From NCBI GenBank assembly GCA_965205045.1, contig OZ242031.1, positions 1,116,001-1,180,000 on the forward strand: a stretch of DNA of 64,000 bases, given 5' to 3'. The position numbers and the translations under genes are program-made. How positions within the stretch are numbered: position 1 is the stretch's first letter; each line of letters starts with the position of its first letter. A model generated the notes under the pieces. That model did not search any database and was not told the DNA's origin. It saw only the letters and a program-made list of their open reading frames with translations. This DNA is from UBA6522 sp965205045 (GTDB taxonomy: Bacteria; Pseudomonadota; Gammaproteobacteria; Steroidobacterales; Rariloculaceae). Of the stretch, positions 44,242-54,074 are shown in pieces.

Positions 44242-45195
44242 TGTGACCGACCTTAACCACCTTCATCACTTCGTCGCCGAGATGGTTGATGGCCGTGACA
44301 GCGATCCGGCCCGAAGCCGGCTTGCTGAACGGGCGCGATGTATCCGAGCGCAGACTCTCCCAGGCTTCAGCGTCGATCTCGGCCTTGAGCGTGGTCTTGA
44401 GAGCCTTGTAGGGATCCCTTGCACCCAGAAAGTACGCGTGGCGAACGAAGAAGCTGGCCATATCGTAGTCCGTGTCGATGAACCAGCAGGCGAGGTCGCC
44501 GGGTTCCGACGAACGCACCTCGCCCGAGCGGGGATCGAAAAGGTCGATTCCCTTGATTCTCACCTGGATGCGGTCGTCGGGCGCATCAATCACTTCGATA
44601 TCGGGTTCACCAAATATCACGAACAAGTTACCTGCCTTGGTCTTCCTCAGGTCCGTGGACATGTGCAGGTCGGCGTTCATCCGCGCCTTGAGTATGGGAA
44701 GTTTCCCGAGCTTCGCGACATCCGTAGATTGGGCATCGTAGTTGAATGCGCAGGCGATCAACGCGTCAAACCCGGCTTCGGCAGCTTCGCGAGCCGCAGC
44801 GAATAGGTCCGCCCGACCTACCGTGCCATGCTCCGGTCCGACAAGAATGGCGGCCCGGCGCTCGCGATTGCCTTCCCGATAACGACCGTCACCGCAGATC
44901 AGCTCTCCCGGCCAACCGGAGAGCGAGGTGAAATCGATCTTGTGACGCCTGTCAGCCTGCTGGACACCGGCAGTTCTCAGTTGATCCAGAATGACAGCAG
45001 TGAAGTCGTAGGCCGGCATATCGAGCGCGCCGCCGATCCGATACGTCTCCGGTGCATCTTCAACGCCGTCTGGAGAAGGCTTGGTGACTTGAGGAGGCGA
45101 AGCCGCCTCGACGATCCGGTGGGGCGTGAGCGACTCTACCGTGAACGGCCCCGCGACCCGAACTCGGCCCTTGTCTTGATAGAGTTTAAGGTAGG
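44234..45195 (-). pseudogene. C-terminal fragment of a type III-type site-specific DNA methyltransferase (Mod)
   Basis: About 320 codons with similarity to the C-terminal part of Mod-like adenine methyltransferases begin at DKGRVRVAGPFTVESLTPHR. Later segments include IDFTSLSGWPGELICGDGRY, ALIACAFNYDAQSTDVAKLG, ADLHMSTDLRKTKAGNLFV and CWFIDTDYDMASFFVRHAYF. The N-terminal catalytic half (DPPY and SAM motifs) is absent: upstream, the sequence becomes the antisense of the integrase gene. The 5' end given is approximate. The frame stays open upstream by chance to 45346. The partner restriction subunit Res is also absent. Confidence 0.7.
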
Positions 45196-46200
45196 CCGCC
45201 ACGGGGTGCTGAATGCGGAGGAGGCCAGGCAACGTGCCGCGCTGATCATCGCGAGAATCAAGGCGGGAGAGGAGCCGGTGCCCGAGCCGGTGGCGGCCGT
45301 GGGCCCCACGGTGGCGGAGGTGGCCGAGCGGTTCCGCAGGGATCACATCGCGGTGCGGCTGAAGCGTCCTCGGCCAAGAGGCTCGAGAGCGTGATCAAGT
45401 GGCACATCCTGCCGGCGTTCGGCAACAGGCGCATGGCGGGCATCGAGCGAAAGGAGGTGCTGGCCCGGCACCAGCGGATGTCGGGCACGCCGAACCAGGC
45501 CAACCGGATGCTGCGCACGCCGTCCCTGATGTACACCCTAGCCCGGGACTGGGGCCTGCTGCCCGCGGGTCTACCGTCCGCAGGACACAACCCGTGTACC
45601 GGGATCATGAAGTACCCGGACAAGAAGAGGGAGCGGTTCCTGACGGACGGGGAATTCGAGCGTCTCGGCGACGTGCTGAGGGCAGCGGAGAAACGCGGCG
45701 GGGCATCCGCGTCCAGCATTGCCGCGATCAGGCTGCTGTTACTGACCGGTTGCCGCAAGAGTGAGATCCTCACCTTGCAGTGGGAGCACGTGGACCTTGA
45801 GAACGGAGAACTGAAGCTGCCTGACACGAAAACCGGAGCCAGGACGATTGTCCTGCCGCAGGCAGCGGTGAGGGTGCTGGAAAATATCCCGAGAATCCCG
45901 GGCAACCCGTGGGTGATTGCCGGGCGCAAGCCCAATACGCACCTCAAGGGTCTGGACGTGGGGTGGCAGACGTTGCGGGCACGGGCGGGGCTGGCGGACG
46001 TGCGGATTCACGATCTTCGGCACAGCTACGCGTCCCGGGCGCTGGCGCTGGGGGAGAGCCTGCCGATGATCGGAAAGCTACTGGGACACAAGCAGATCGA
46101 AACCACGGCGCGGTATGCGCACTTGGCGAACGATTCAGTGCAGGCGTCGGCGGAGCGCATCGCCCAGAGCCTTGCCGAGGAAATGAACATCATTGTCTAG
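45165..46200 (+). pseudogene. Tyrosine-recombinase integrase, 5'-truncated and frameshifted
   Basis: P4-type integrase. The usual N-terminal domain is missing; recognisable sequence starts near GRHGVLNAEEARQRAALI. About 45370 the frame breaks: CTG-AAG-CGT-CC is followed by TCG-GCC-AAG in another frame, a loss of one base (or gain of two). The second part, open from 45391 (IKWHILPAFGNRRMAG), contains the catalytic core: R in LLTGCRKSEIL, HDLRHSYASRAL with H-x-x-R, LLGHKQIETTARYAHL with the nucleophile tyrosine. The catalytic domain may still be made from a start near 45391. Confidence 0.75.
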
Positions 46201-46391
46201 AGCCTATTGGTTGCTCTTGGTGCGAAATGCGTCCAATTGACTTGACGGGTAATCTGAATTTCGACGCACCGACCGTACTCATGGACGAGGCGTTCGAATA
46301 AGTCGTGTTGTGAGCAATTCATCGCGACCATCCATTGCATTCCGTATTTTCACCCATAGAACTACCTAGGAAATACGCCCAAACAAGACCC
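46201..46391. other. Gap before the NACHT gene
   Basis: 191 bp downstream of the integrase remnant. It probably holds the promoter for the NACHT gene; no clear consensus elements seen. An in-frame ATG at 46335 could also serve as the start of that gene. Confidence 0.3.
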
Positions 46392-49300
46392 ATGTCTTCA
46401 ACCATCAAGAGAAAACTGGCTCGCGAATACCCGAACGGCAATCGGGAGATTATCGACCAAGGTGAAATTGCAACCATATCGGAACCCGTCATCATTCTTG
46501 GCGACCCCGGTCTTGGTAAGAGCATCCTCACCGAAACTATCGGCGACCTGCCAACCATGCGTTACGTAGCCGCCGGCACGTTCGTGCGCACCGCCGACCC
46601 GGCCCCGCTCATCAAGAATGGCCAACGAATCGTGATTGACGGGCTTGACGAAATCGCCTCCTCAACCCCCGGAGGCGGCATTGACGCTGTTCTCTCGAAG
46701 CTGTCGAAAATGAACCATCCCCCATTTGTTCTTTCCTGCCGCGAAGTGGACTGGCGTGGAGCTGCCGATCGGATCAAGATCCAGGATGACTACGGTGCGG
46801 ACCCGGTTCTGCTGCACCTCCAGCCATTTGACGATCGCGATGCGCACGAATTCCTTTCCCACCACTTCCCCGAACTGGACGCGCCAGACTTGTTGGACCG
46901 CCTCGCCACGCGTGGACTCAATGGCATCTACAAGAATCCTTTGACCTTAAAATTGCTCGGCGAAGTCGCCCGAAGCGAGCCTGACCTGCCCGAAACGCGT
47001 GCCGAACTGCTCGATCGTGCCTGCCGCGTCATGCTCCGCGAGGAAAATCCTCACCACGCGGCTGCGCCGCATGTGCAAGTGACGACTGCACAGTTGCTCA
47101 ATGGGGCCGGCGCAATCTGCGCCATGCAAATACTTTGTGATCGCATCGGCGTGTACGACGGCCCGCACTCCCAAACACCGGACGGATTCGTCAACGTCTC
47201 CGATACAACCGAGTTACCGTTGGGCAAAATGGTCCCACACGCCCTCAGGACACGGCTCTTCCAAGCCCAAGGCGAACACCGCTTCACCTACGTTCACCGA
47301 GTCGTGGCCGAATACCTCGGCGCCAAATGGCTTGCCGCCTGTTTTGATCGGGGATGTTCCCAGACAAGGATTCTTGAGCTGTTGCGCCACGGCAAGGGCG
47401 TACCCACTTCCCTGCGGGGGTTGCATGCGTGGATCGCGCACTTCAGTGCCGCGCTGGCGAGTCCCTGCATCGCTGCCGATCCCTACGCCGTACTGCGGTA
47501 CGGCGATGCCGAAAAACTCGGGCTGACTCAAGCCCGTGACTTGCTCTTGGCCTTGAAGAACTTGTCCAGGCAGGACCCCTATTTCAGATCCGAGGATTGG
47601 GGCCGGCACCCCGCGTCGGGCCTCATGCGTTCGGAACTAAAAAACGAAATTCTTTCGATCACCTGCGCGCCCGACAGACATCCGCAGCTCTCCATGCTCC
47701 TGATCGAGGCGATGATCGGAGCCCCTGTCGTCGAGGAACTCTCGCAATCACTGCTGGGCATCGCATTGGATCCCCGACGCGCGTACGCCGAACGGTCGAA
47801 TGCTGCCAAAGCCCTTCACGAGGCGAAGCTTCACATAGCCTGGGACGACGCCATTGCCCGCCTGCTGCAACTCGCCGATGCCGATTCGGCGCGACTCGCC
47901 TACAACATCGTTGCCAGACTGGATGCGAGCGACTTGCCGGTAGGAATCTGTGTTGACGCCGTTCTCTCCCACCTGGGCCTGACCGAGGCGACGGTCTCAC
48001 AAGACACGGAACTTATCGGGTACATAAGAAGAGACCTCTTCGGCGATCTTGACGCCGACCGGCTCGGAGAATTACTGGATCAGCTGGTTGCTTCGGGTAA
48101 ACCCTTCCTCAAGAAAGCGGACCCGTCGGCGCGATCCGCGCTCGCGAACCTTGTCCGCCGACGCGTGCCGGAGGTTCTTCAAGCTAAACCGTCCTTGCCG
48201 GCGCCACGAGTCTGGACCTGGATCAGCGCGTTCGATTCGCACGACGGTCACGACCAGGTCGCCAGAGAGAATCTCGGCCGCTGCATACGAGACAACCGCA
48301 GCCTGCACCGATCGCTATTGGAGTACGTGTTGTTGACGCCCGTCGCGAGCAACACCTGGATGGCGGGTTACAAATTGCACGACGTCGGACTGGGCCTCCA
48401 TCCCTCCCCCGAGGACGTATGCACAGTGCTGAAAATACTGGGCGGGCGGTCCGCCGACGCCCCAATCGACCGCAAAACGTGGCGCCAAGTCCTGCTGCTG
48501 GCTAGGAGCGCCGACGGCCTGCCCGAAACGGTGCGGACAACCGCCACCGAGGCCGCCGGCGGGGATTCCGAACTCCTGGCCATTCTCGATGAAGTGTCCA
48601 CCGTCACGATTCCTGAATGGCAAATAGATCAAGAGCGCCGCGACGCTGAGGATTGTGCGAGACGAGATGCCTATTGTCAGGTGCATCGCAATTTGCGCTT
48701 GGAACACGCCACCGAAGTCGCCGCCGGAAGGATCGACCTGCTTACAGTTCCAGCCGCCGTCTATCTCGGGCGAACGGTCTATTTCCGTGACATCAGCGCA
48801 CCACATTCAAGAGTACAGGAGTTTTTGGGCGATCAACTCGGCGCCCAGGCACTCGACGGGTTCATCGCTATTCTTGAACGAACAGACCTCCCCAGTGCGC
48901 GCGATATCGCGGAAGCCGACTCTCAGGGCAAGAGGTTCCATGTTCAACTCCTGTTGATCTGCGGAGTCGCGGAACTGCTTCGTCGAGGCCAGCCGCTCTC
49001 TGGAATCAACGAACAGACGCTTTCCGCCGCGTACATGGCTTGGCAGCGCTCCGCCGAATCCAGTGAGGTCGACGGCATCGACATCGGCGAGGCCATCGAG
49101 GCTGTCCTTTTTGAATCCGTCGAGAGCATCGAGGCACATTTTCGAGCGAGCATCGAGCCGCAGCTCGCCTCCGAATCCGGACATGTGATCGAGTTGTATC
49201 AATTCACCCGCGAGACACGCTGGCGGGTTCTGGCCGCGCGTCTTGCGGTCGAATGGATCGGCGCATACCCCGCGATGCCCACGCATGCCCGAAGAGAATT

Positions 49301-50390
49301 GATGATGTGCGTAATGGCTGGCCCATCTCAACGCACAGCTGACTCGTTGCTTCTTCCGGGCCAAGACTTGCCCAAGACCGACATAGAGGCATTATTGCTT
49401 CACGTGTTGCCATTCTTTGTTCTGGACTTCGACAATCGCAGCGCCTGGCTGGAAGAAATCGTCCAGTCCAATCCCGACTTCATTTGGCTGATTCGGGATT
49501 TCGCCAAGTGGCCGGGAGCACAATCGCTATCCCGTTTTTCGATTTCACAGCTCGCATTCATCGTAACCGTGCTTGGTATCCACTGGCCGGACACGCCGCA
49601 TCCCACCGGGGTTACCTGGGGCGATACCAACACCTGGGATGCCAGCGAGTTCATTCGAAGCGCGATATTCTCCATCGCAGGCAATCCCGCATCCGAGGCA
49701 ACCGACGCACTACAGAATCTTGTCTACGGTCCAGCGGCGAGCTACAGGCACATCGCCCGCAGGGCACTCGCGCAGCAGCGCCGAGTCCGCCTGGATTTCG
49801 AATACGCGCCACCCACTGTCGCCCATCTGCGCAGCGTCATGGTCCAGGGACTCCCGGAGTCCGTAGACGACATGCGCGCGTATCTGTTCGATCGGCTGGA
49901 CACGCTCCAGGAGCGTATGCACGCCAGCAATACCGACATGTGGGAAACGTACTGGGCAAACGGCACGCCAAGACAAGAGAACTACTGCCGCAACCGGATG
50001 ATCGACCAAATATCGGGCGCCTTGCCGGGCCCGATTCAGTTCGTGCCGGAACCGCTCATGCCCGGACAAACACGCGCCGACATCGCCGCCGTCCGCGATT
50101 CGATCGGTCTGCCCGTCGAGATCAAGGGGCAATGGCACAAGGATGTGTGGAACGCAGCCACCGAACAGCTTGACGCGAAGTATGCGCGCGATTGGCATGC
50201 GCAAGGGCGGGGCGTGTATATCGTGCTCTGGTTCGGCGACGCGCCGGGCAAACAGCTGCGCGCACATCCGGACGGATTGCCTCCGCCGGACACACCGGAA
50301 TCGCTGCGCCGCATGCTCAAAGACCGTTTGCCCGAGGAGAAGCGATCCTTGATCCGCATCTATGTGCTGGATGTCTCCAAACCACGCTAA
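46392..50390 (+). CDS. NACHT-type STAND NTPase with C-terminal PD-(D/E)XK-like nuclease; candidate anti-phage protein
   Basis: 1332 residues from ATG 46392 (19 more from ATG 46335; numbering here follows 46335). The NACHT NTPase has Walker A GDPGLGKS at 56-63, Walker B VIDGLDEI at 100-107 and the SCREVDW sensor-like segment. A helical sensor region of roughly 900 residues follows, with no known fold recognised but an alpha-solenoid look. Near the C-terminus, D1249 (TRADIAAVRD) and E1262-I-K1264 (LPVEIKGQWHKDVW) form a PD-(D/E)XK nuclease motif. This plan resembles Avs-type and other bacterial NLR-like defence proteins, with the nuclease at the opposite end from many of them. Single gene, next to an integrase remnant. 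Confidence 0.8.
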   Translation: MSSTIKRKLAREYPNGNREIIDQGEIATISEPVIILGDPGLGKSILTETIGDLPTMRYVAAGTFVRTADPAPLIKNGQRIVIDGLDEIASSTPGGGIDAVLSKLSKMNHPPFVLSCREVDWRGAADRIKIQDDYGADPVLLHLQPFDDRDAHEFLSHHFPELDAPDLLDRLATRGLNGIYKNPLTLKLLGEVARSEPDLPETRAELLDRACRVMLREENPHHAAAPHVQVTTAQLLNGAGAICAMQILCDRIGVYDGPHSQTPDGFVNVSDTTELPLGKMVPHALRTRLFQAQGEHRFTYVHRVVAEYLGAKWLAACFDRGCSQTRILELLRHGKGVPTSLRGLHAWIAHFSAALASPCIAADPYAVLRYGDAEKLGLTQARDLLLALKNLSRQDPYFRSEDWGRHPASGLMRSELKNEILSITCAPDRHPQLSMLLIEAMIGAPVVEELSQSLLGIALDPRRAYAERSNAAKALHEAKLHIAWDDAIARLLQLADADSARLAYNIVARLDASDLPVGICVDAVLSHLGLTEATVSQDTELIGYIRRDLFGDLDADRLGELLDQLVASGKPFLKKADPSARSALANLVRRRVPEVLQAKPSLPAPRVWTWISAFDSHDGHDQVARENLGRCIRDNRSLHRSLLEYVLLTPVASNTWMAGYKLHDVGLGLHPSPEDVCTVLKILGGRSADAPIDRKTWRQVLLLARSADGLPETVRTTATEAAGGDSELLAILDEVSTVTIPEWQIDQERRDAEDCARRDAYCQVHRNLRLEHATEVAAGRIDLLTVPAAVYLGRTVYFRDISAPHSRVQEFLGDQLGAQALDGFIAILERTDLPSARDIAEADSQGKRFHVQLLLICGVAELLRRGQPLSGINEQTLSAAYMAWQRSAESSEVDGIDIGEAIEAVLFESVESIEAHFRASIEPQLASESGHVIELYQFTRETRWRVLAARLAVEWIGAYPAMPTHARRELMMCVMAGPSQRTADSLLLPGQDLPKTDIEALLLHVLPFFVLDFDNRSAWLEEIVQSNPDFIWLIRDFAKWPGAQSLSRFSISQLAFIVTVLGIHWPDTPHPTGVTWGDTNTWDASEFIRSAIFSIAGNPASEATDALQNLVYGPAASYRHIARRALAQQRRVRLDFEYAPPTVAHLRSVMVQGLPESVDDMRAYLFDRLDTLQERMHASNTDMWETYWANGTPRQENYCRNRMIDQISGALPGPIQFVPEPLMPGQTRADIAAVRDSIGLPVEIKGQWHKDVWNAATEQLDAKYARDWHAQGRGVYIVLWFGDAPGKQLRAHPDGLPPPDTPESLRRMLKDRLPEEKRSLIRIYVLDVSKPR

Positions 50391-50608
50391 CGGCTGAGTA
50401 AGCCTTACCGAGTCCCAGACTCATCCCGGGCAAACTTCGAGCCTGCCGGGCAATGCTAGTCTCCCGGCGGCCGATAACTGATAGGCGCCACCGCCTCCGT
50501 AACCCGAAATCAGGACCAGCCGCATCGAAATTCCCGCACCACCGCTCGCACGTGGTCCACGAGTTCGACGGTGGACCGACCCGTCGACCCTGCCGCATAC
50601 GGAAACGA

Positions 50609-52236
50609 CTAGCCCGGATATTGCATGAGTCGCCGATTTTAGCTTGAAGGCTGAGCGATTTTCGGGTTTGGACGGATTCAGTGGGGTTCAGGGCGCGCTG
50701 GAGGCGATCGATGGGCTTGTTTCGGTTCGGATCGAGGCGTGGTTACACGGGTTGAGCCGGTTTGGGTGGGAATCGGGCATAGCGGGGCCTGGCGTGTTCG
50801 GTCCACGCCCTCGGGAAGGAAGTGAGTGATGCCTATCCGCCGGCCAGGCGTCGGGCCACCAGGAAGTACAGGTCCCGGTTCGGACAGGTGCTGCTGAGCA
50901 GGAACCGCACGCGGCGGGTATTGCTCAGGATCACCGCGCCGATCTTGAACAGCTTCAGCCGGATGGTACCGACATAGGCTTTCGCCAGCGCGGTGCCTTT
51001 GAGCCCGATGCGCCGGATGGTCTCGATCAGCGTGTAGGCCAGTGAGGCCAGCAACAGCCGGAACTGGTTGGGCCACCAGTGCCGGCAGGACGTGCGGTCG
51101 GCGAACAGATCCAACTGGTTTTCCTTGATCCGGTTTTCCATGTCCCCGCGGGCGCAGTACACCCGCTCGTACAACGCCTTCGGATCGCCCTTGAGCGAGG
51201 TGACGATGTAGCGCGGGTTGGCGCCGCGCAGGGTGTGTTCGATCTTTCCAATCACCCGGCGGGGCCGGTCCCAGCTGCGCGCCCCGTAGGTCAGCTCGAC
51301 GAACCGGCGCACCTTCTTCCCGGTCGCCGCCACCTCGGCCGCGGCGGCTTCGCGGTGTTCGCCGGTGAGTGCGTTCAACCGGTCGTTCTTCGCCAGCCCC
51401 ACGATGTAATCCACCCCATGGCGATCGCACCAGCGCAGCAACTTCCAGCGGCAAAAGCCGGAGTCGCCCCGGAACACGATCCGCACCCGTGGCCACGCCT
51501 TGCGCAGCCGCTTGACCAACAACGACAGGATCGCCCAACTGTGCTTGGCCGCATCGATGTTGGAGGGCCGAAGGTAGCTCACCAACAACTGATCGGCGCA
51601 GAACACGTACAGCGGCAAAAAACAGTAACGACGATAAAAGCCGTGGAAAAACCGACCCGCCTGCGCCCCGTGCACCGGGTCGTCGGTGGCGTCAAAATCC
51701 AGGATCAGTCGCTTCGGCGGCCTCTTGAAGGAACCGATGAACCGCTCCACCAGCACCTCGTGGATCCGCCACGCCGTGGCCGCATCGGCCCGGTTCTCGA
51801 ACCGGCACAACGTCGAGGCACTGGCCAAGGGCCGATCCCGCTCCACCGCCGTCTGCAGCCCCACCTCCCGGCGAAGCTCGTCGTGATCGTTCAGATCCTC
51901 ATACCCCAGCGCCACGGCGTACACGCGTTGACGCACCAACGCGTGCACATCGTGGATACAACTCTTGCGACGGTGCCGGTCCGACAGCGCTCGGGCCACC
52001 GCCTCGGTCAAACCCAAGTACCGGTCGGCCTGACGCAGCAGCAGCGATCCGCCGTCGGAGGTGATCTCCCCACCGTCAAAACGCGCCTCCACCACACGGC
52101 GACACACACGTGGAAACTCAAACGCGTTCTGGTAACATTGTGCCACGGCAAGGTCTCCTTCGATATCAGCCTAAGCAACTGAATTATATCGAATAATAGG
52201 AGCCTTGCCTCCTTATTGGTGCAATATTCGGGCTAG
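50609..52236. mobile_element. IS1380-family insertion sequence
   Basis: 1628 bp. Imperfect terminal inverted repeats: CTAGCCCGGATATTGC at 50609-50624 and its complement (CTAGCCCGAATATTGC) at 52236-52221, one mismatch. Encodes one transposase on the minus strand. No target-site duplication is visible at these ends, suggesting an old insertion or a recombined flank. Confidence 0.8.
50833..52146 (-). CDS. IS1380-family DDE transposase
   Basis: 437 residues. DDE core: DFDATDDPVHG (first D), VFRGDSGFCRW (second D) and CARGDMENRIKENQLDLFADRTSC, with the E in the helix typical of IS1380. The N-terminal FDGGEITSDGGSLLLRQADRYLGL is also characteristic. The frame is intact, so the element may be mobile. 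It separates the NACHT gene from a VapBC pair. Confidence 0.92.
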   Translation of the reverse strand: MAQCYQNAFEFPRVCRRVVEARFDGGEITSDGGSLLLRQADRYLGLTEAVARALSDRHRRKSCIHDVHALVRQRVYAVALGYEDLNDHDELRREVGLQTAVERDRPLASASTLCRFENRADAATAWRIHEVLVERFIGSFKRPPKRLILDFDATDDPVHGAQAGRFFHGFYRRYCFLPLYVFCADQLLVSYLRPSNIDAAKHSWAILSLLVKRLRKAWPRVRIVFRGDSGFCRWKLLRWCDRHGVDYIVGLAKNDRLNALTGEHREAAAAEVAATGKKVRRFVELTYGARSWDRPRRVIGKIEHTLRGANPRYIVTSLKGDPKALYERVYCARGDMENRIKENQLDLFADRTSCRHWWPNQFRLLLASLAYTLIETIRRIGLKGTALAKAYVGTIRLKLFKIGAVILSNTRRVRFLLSSTCPNRDLYFLVARRLAGG

Positions 52237-52297
52237 GCCGACAGCGTCCCATGGCCCTTTTTGCCGTCTTGACTTGGCCACATTTCTAGTCTTATTG

Positions 52298-52305
52298 TTA
52301 GCTAA
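52298..52305. promoter_or_regulatory. Possible operator of the vapBC-like pair
   Basis: Palindrome TTAGCTAA, 34 bp before the antitoxin ATG. A weak promoter (TTGACT at 52269-52274, TATTGT at about 52293-52298) overlaps it, consistent with autoregulation. Confidence 0.3.
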
Positions 52306-52331
52306 GTAAGCCCCGCCCGAGGCCGAACGCC

Positions 52332-52565
52332 ATGCATGTCGTCAATGTCCATCAAGCCAAAACCGAGCTTTCCCGATTGCTGGCGCGGGTCGAGGCCGGC
52401 GAGGATGTCGTGATCGCGCGGCGCGGCCAGCCCGTTGCGCGTCTCGTCGCGTGCAAGGCCCCGGTCAAGCGCCAACCCGATGTGCTGAAGGGCAAGATCA
52501 TTGTTCCCGACACGTTCTTCGACCCGCTGCCGGAGGAAGAACTGGCCGCGTGGGAAGGCCGATAG
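52332..52565 (+). CDS. Phd/VapB-family antitoxin
   Basis: 77 residues. MHVVNVHQAKTELSRLLARVEAGEDVVIARRGQPVARLVA is a standard Phd/YefM N-terminal domain. The C-terminal LKGKIIVPDTFFDPLPEEELAAWEGR is the usual toxin-binding tail of this antitoxin type. Two bases separate it from the GTG of the PIN toxin. Confidence 0.9.
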   Translation: MHVVNVHQAKTELSRLLARVEAGEDVVIARRGQPVARLVACKAPVKRQPDVLKGKIIVPDTFFDPLPEEELAAWEGR

Positions 52566-52567
52566 CG

Positions 52568-52954
52568 GTGCGGGTGTTGCTGGATACCCATGCGTTTCTC
52601 TGGTGGATTGCCGATAGCGAAAAACTCTCCACGGCCGCACTGGAAGTGATCGAAGACGAATCCAACGATGTCGCCGTCAGCGCAGCGTCCGCCTGGGAAA
52701 TCGCCACCAGGTTCCGGATCGGCAAATTGCCGGGGTGCGAGGCCATTGCTCTCGATGTTGCAGGCCACATCCGCAGGCAGGGATTCGAGGAATTGGCCAT
52801 CGGCGTCGCCGATGCCGAACGTGCCGGGCGCCTGCCCGGTCCTCATCGCGACCCGTTCGACCGGATGCTCGCCGCACAGTCTCTGGCACGACAACTTCCC
52901 GTTATCTCGGCAGACCGGGTGTTCGACGGTTTCGACGTGATTCGGTTGTGGTAA
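52568..52954 (+). CDS. vapC: PIN-domain VapC-type toxin
   Basis: 128 residues from GTG 52568. PIN acidic residues: D in RVLLDTHAFLWW, E in SAASAWEIATRF, D in HRDPFDRMLAAQ and D in VISADRVFD. It is a close relative in plan of the toxin at 41164, but the sequences differ, so the modules were probably acquired separately. Confidence 0.9.
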   Translation: MRVLLDTHAFLWWIADSEKLSTAALEVIEDESNDVAVSAASAWEIATRFRIGKLPGCEAIALDVAGHIRRQGFEELAIGVADAERAGRLPGPHRDPFDRMLAAQSLARQLPVISADRVFDGFDVIRLW

Positions 52955-53199
52955 ACCCAGCGTCGTTTTCTGCCTTTACGGGGCTCGACGCAATCGAGAC
53001 CCACTGCACGTTCGAAGAGTGTGATTCGTAGACAGCCTTTCAGTAGGATCGGGATCCATGGACCAACAGATGAAAGTGGGAAATTCGCTAAAGACCTATA
53101 CCGTAAGGGGGCTCAATATGAACCAAGACTCTCACTTCTTTGGTGGAGTCGGCCTGTGGAGCAGCTCACAATGGAACCAAACATGAGAGGTAACACGAC

Positions 53200-53658
53200 A
53201 TGTACCGAATAGCACTGGCGTTGATGCTGGCCCTGTCGCCGCTTACTGTGATTGGACAGCTCACAGAAGCAGAATGGAGAGACAGAACGGTAGAGCATTT
53301 AAGAGACCCTGTTCGACACGGGGATCAATTGACATTGCTCGCGTTATGTTTGAAAGGTTACGTTAGTGCTCGCAACTACGTTCAAGAGATTGGAAACGAG
53401 AGCCATGCAGCTTGGATGGATACTATGAGTAACGACCTAATCGCAGTAGCTCTTGAAACGTACAGTCTGACTGAGTTAACGCAAGAAATGGACACGTTGG
53501 AGCATTCGGGCAAGGTTTTGAACTTGATCGGCGAACTAATGTATCCAGTATCAAGCAAGTCAGTCACGAGTGTATTGCACGATCATTGTGACGTCTTGGT
53601 GTATGGATCGGTCGACGGCGCACCTGAAATGCCATCGATATCCGAATCGGTGGATTAA
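53200..53658 (+). CDS. Exported protein of unknown function
   Basis: 152 residues. A signal peptide (MYRIALALMLALSPLTVIGQ) is followed by a mostly helical region with no motif I know. It has lower GC and different codon use from its neighbours, pointing to recent transfer. No partner gene is obvious; a small membrane-protein gene follows 221 bp later. A defence or immunity role is possible, but only from position. Confidence 0.55.
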   Translation: MYRIALALMLALSPLTVIGQLTEAEWRDRTVEHLRDPVRHGDQLTLLALCLKGYVSARNYVQEIGNESHAAWMDTMSNDLIAVALETYSLTELTQEMDTLEHSGKVLNLIGELMYPVSSKSVTSVLHDHCDVLVYGSVDGAPEMPSISESVD

Positions 53659-53879
53659 AAGGCGGCGGGATACGCTTTCAATGACTAGAAGGAAGACTGC
53701 CGTCGTACGGGGTACACGCCAAAAGCGGCGAAGCATTGTTTTCGGTCTTGAAACGGCGACATCTCTAGCACTCGTATCATACTGCATCCCGCTCATTGAT
53801 GAGGATGTATCTCGACGCACGTAAGTAGCAGTTCAACGGAAAGTTCGACAAACATTGGACCTACGTGCATATAAGTGCT

Positions 53880-54074
53880 ATGCACGCATTTGTGTCGGAT
53901 TTTTCTGAAAAGCTGCTGGAGGCGTTAGAAAACAATCAGCAACCCAATATTGTGGGAGTGCGCGGTGAACCGCCTGCGTGGCTTCACAAGTCGAAGTGGG
54001 TAATGGTTGCGTCGCTATTGGTGTCCGTGCTGTGTCTCACGGCTTACGGGATAACCACCACACTTAAGGTCTGA
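53880..54074 (+). CDS. Small single-span membrane protein
   Basis: 64 residues from ATG 53880 (GTG 53865 would add five). A charged N-terminal half is followed by one membrane segment (WVMVASLLVSVLCLTAYGI) at the C-terminus. Tail-anchored small proteins like this are common in accessory DNA. Function unknown; low-GC stretch shared with the gene upstream. Confidence 0.45.
   Translation: MHAFVSDFSEKLLEALENNQQPNIVGVRGEPPAWLHKSKWVMVASLLVSVLCLTAYGITTTLKV

Noticed and set aside
44828..45394. 188-codon plus-strand frame
   Set aside because: Its first two thirds are antisense to the methyltransferase remnant; only the last part is integrase sequence, so it is included in the integrase pseudogene.
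49484..50173. 229-codon frame inside the NACHT gene
   Set aside because: Out-of-frame shadow; the NACHT frame is continuous with clear motifs on both sides.
50600..52245. Target-site duplication of the IS1380 element
   Set aside because: Flanks of the assumed ends do not match over 4 bp in any of the tried alignments.
53560..53824. Opposed frames of 84-86 codons
   Set aside because: Mirror frames over one region, overlapping the end of the exported protein; no support for either.
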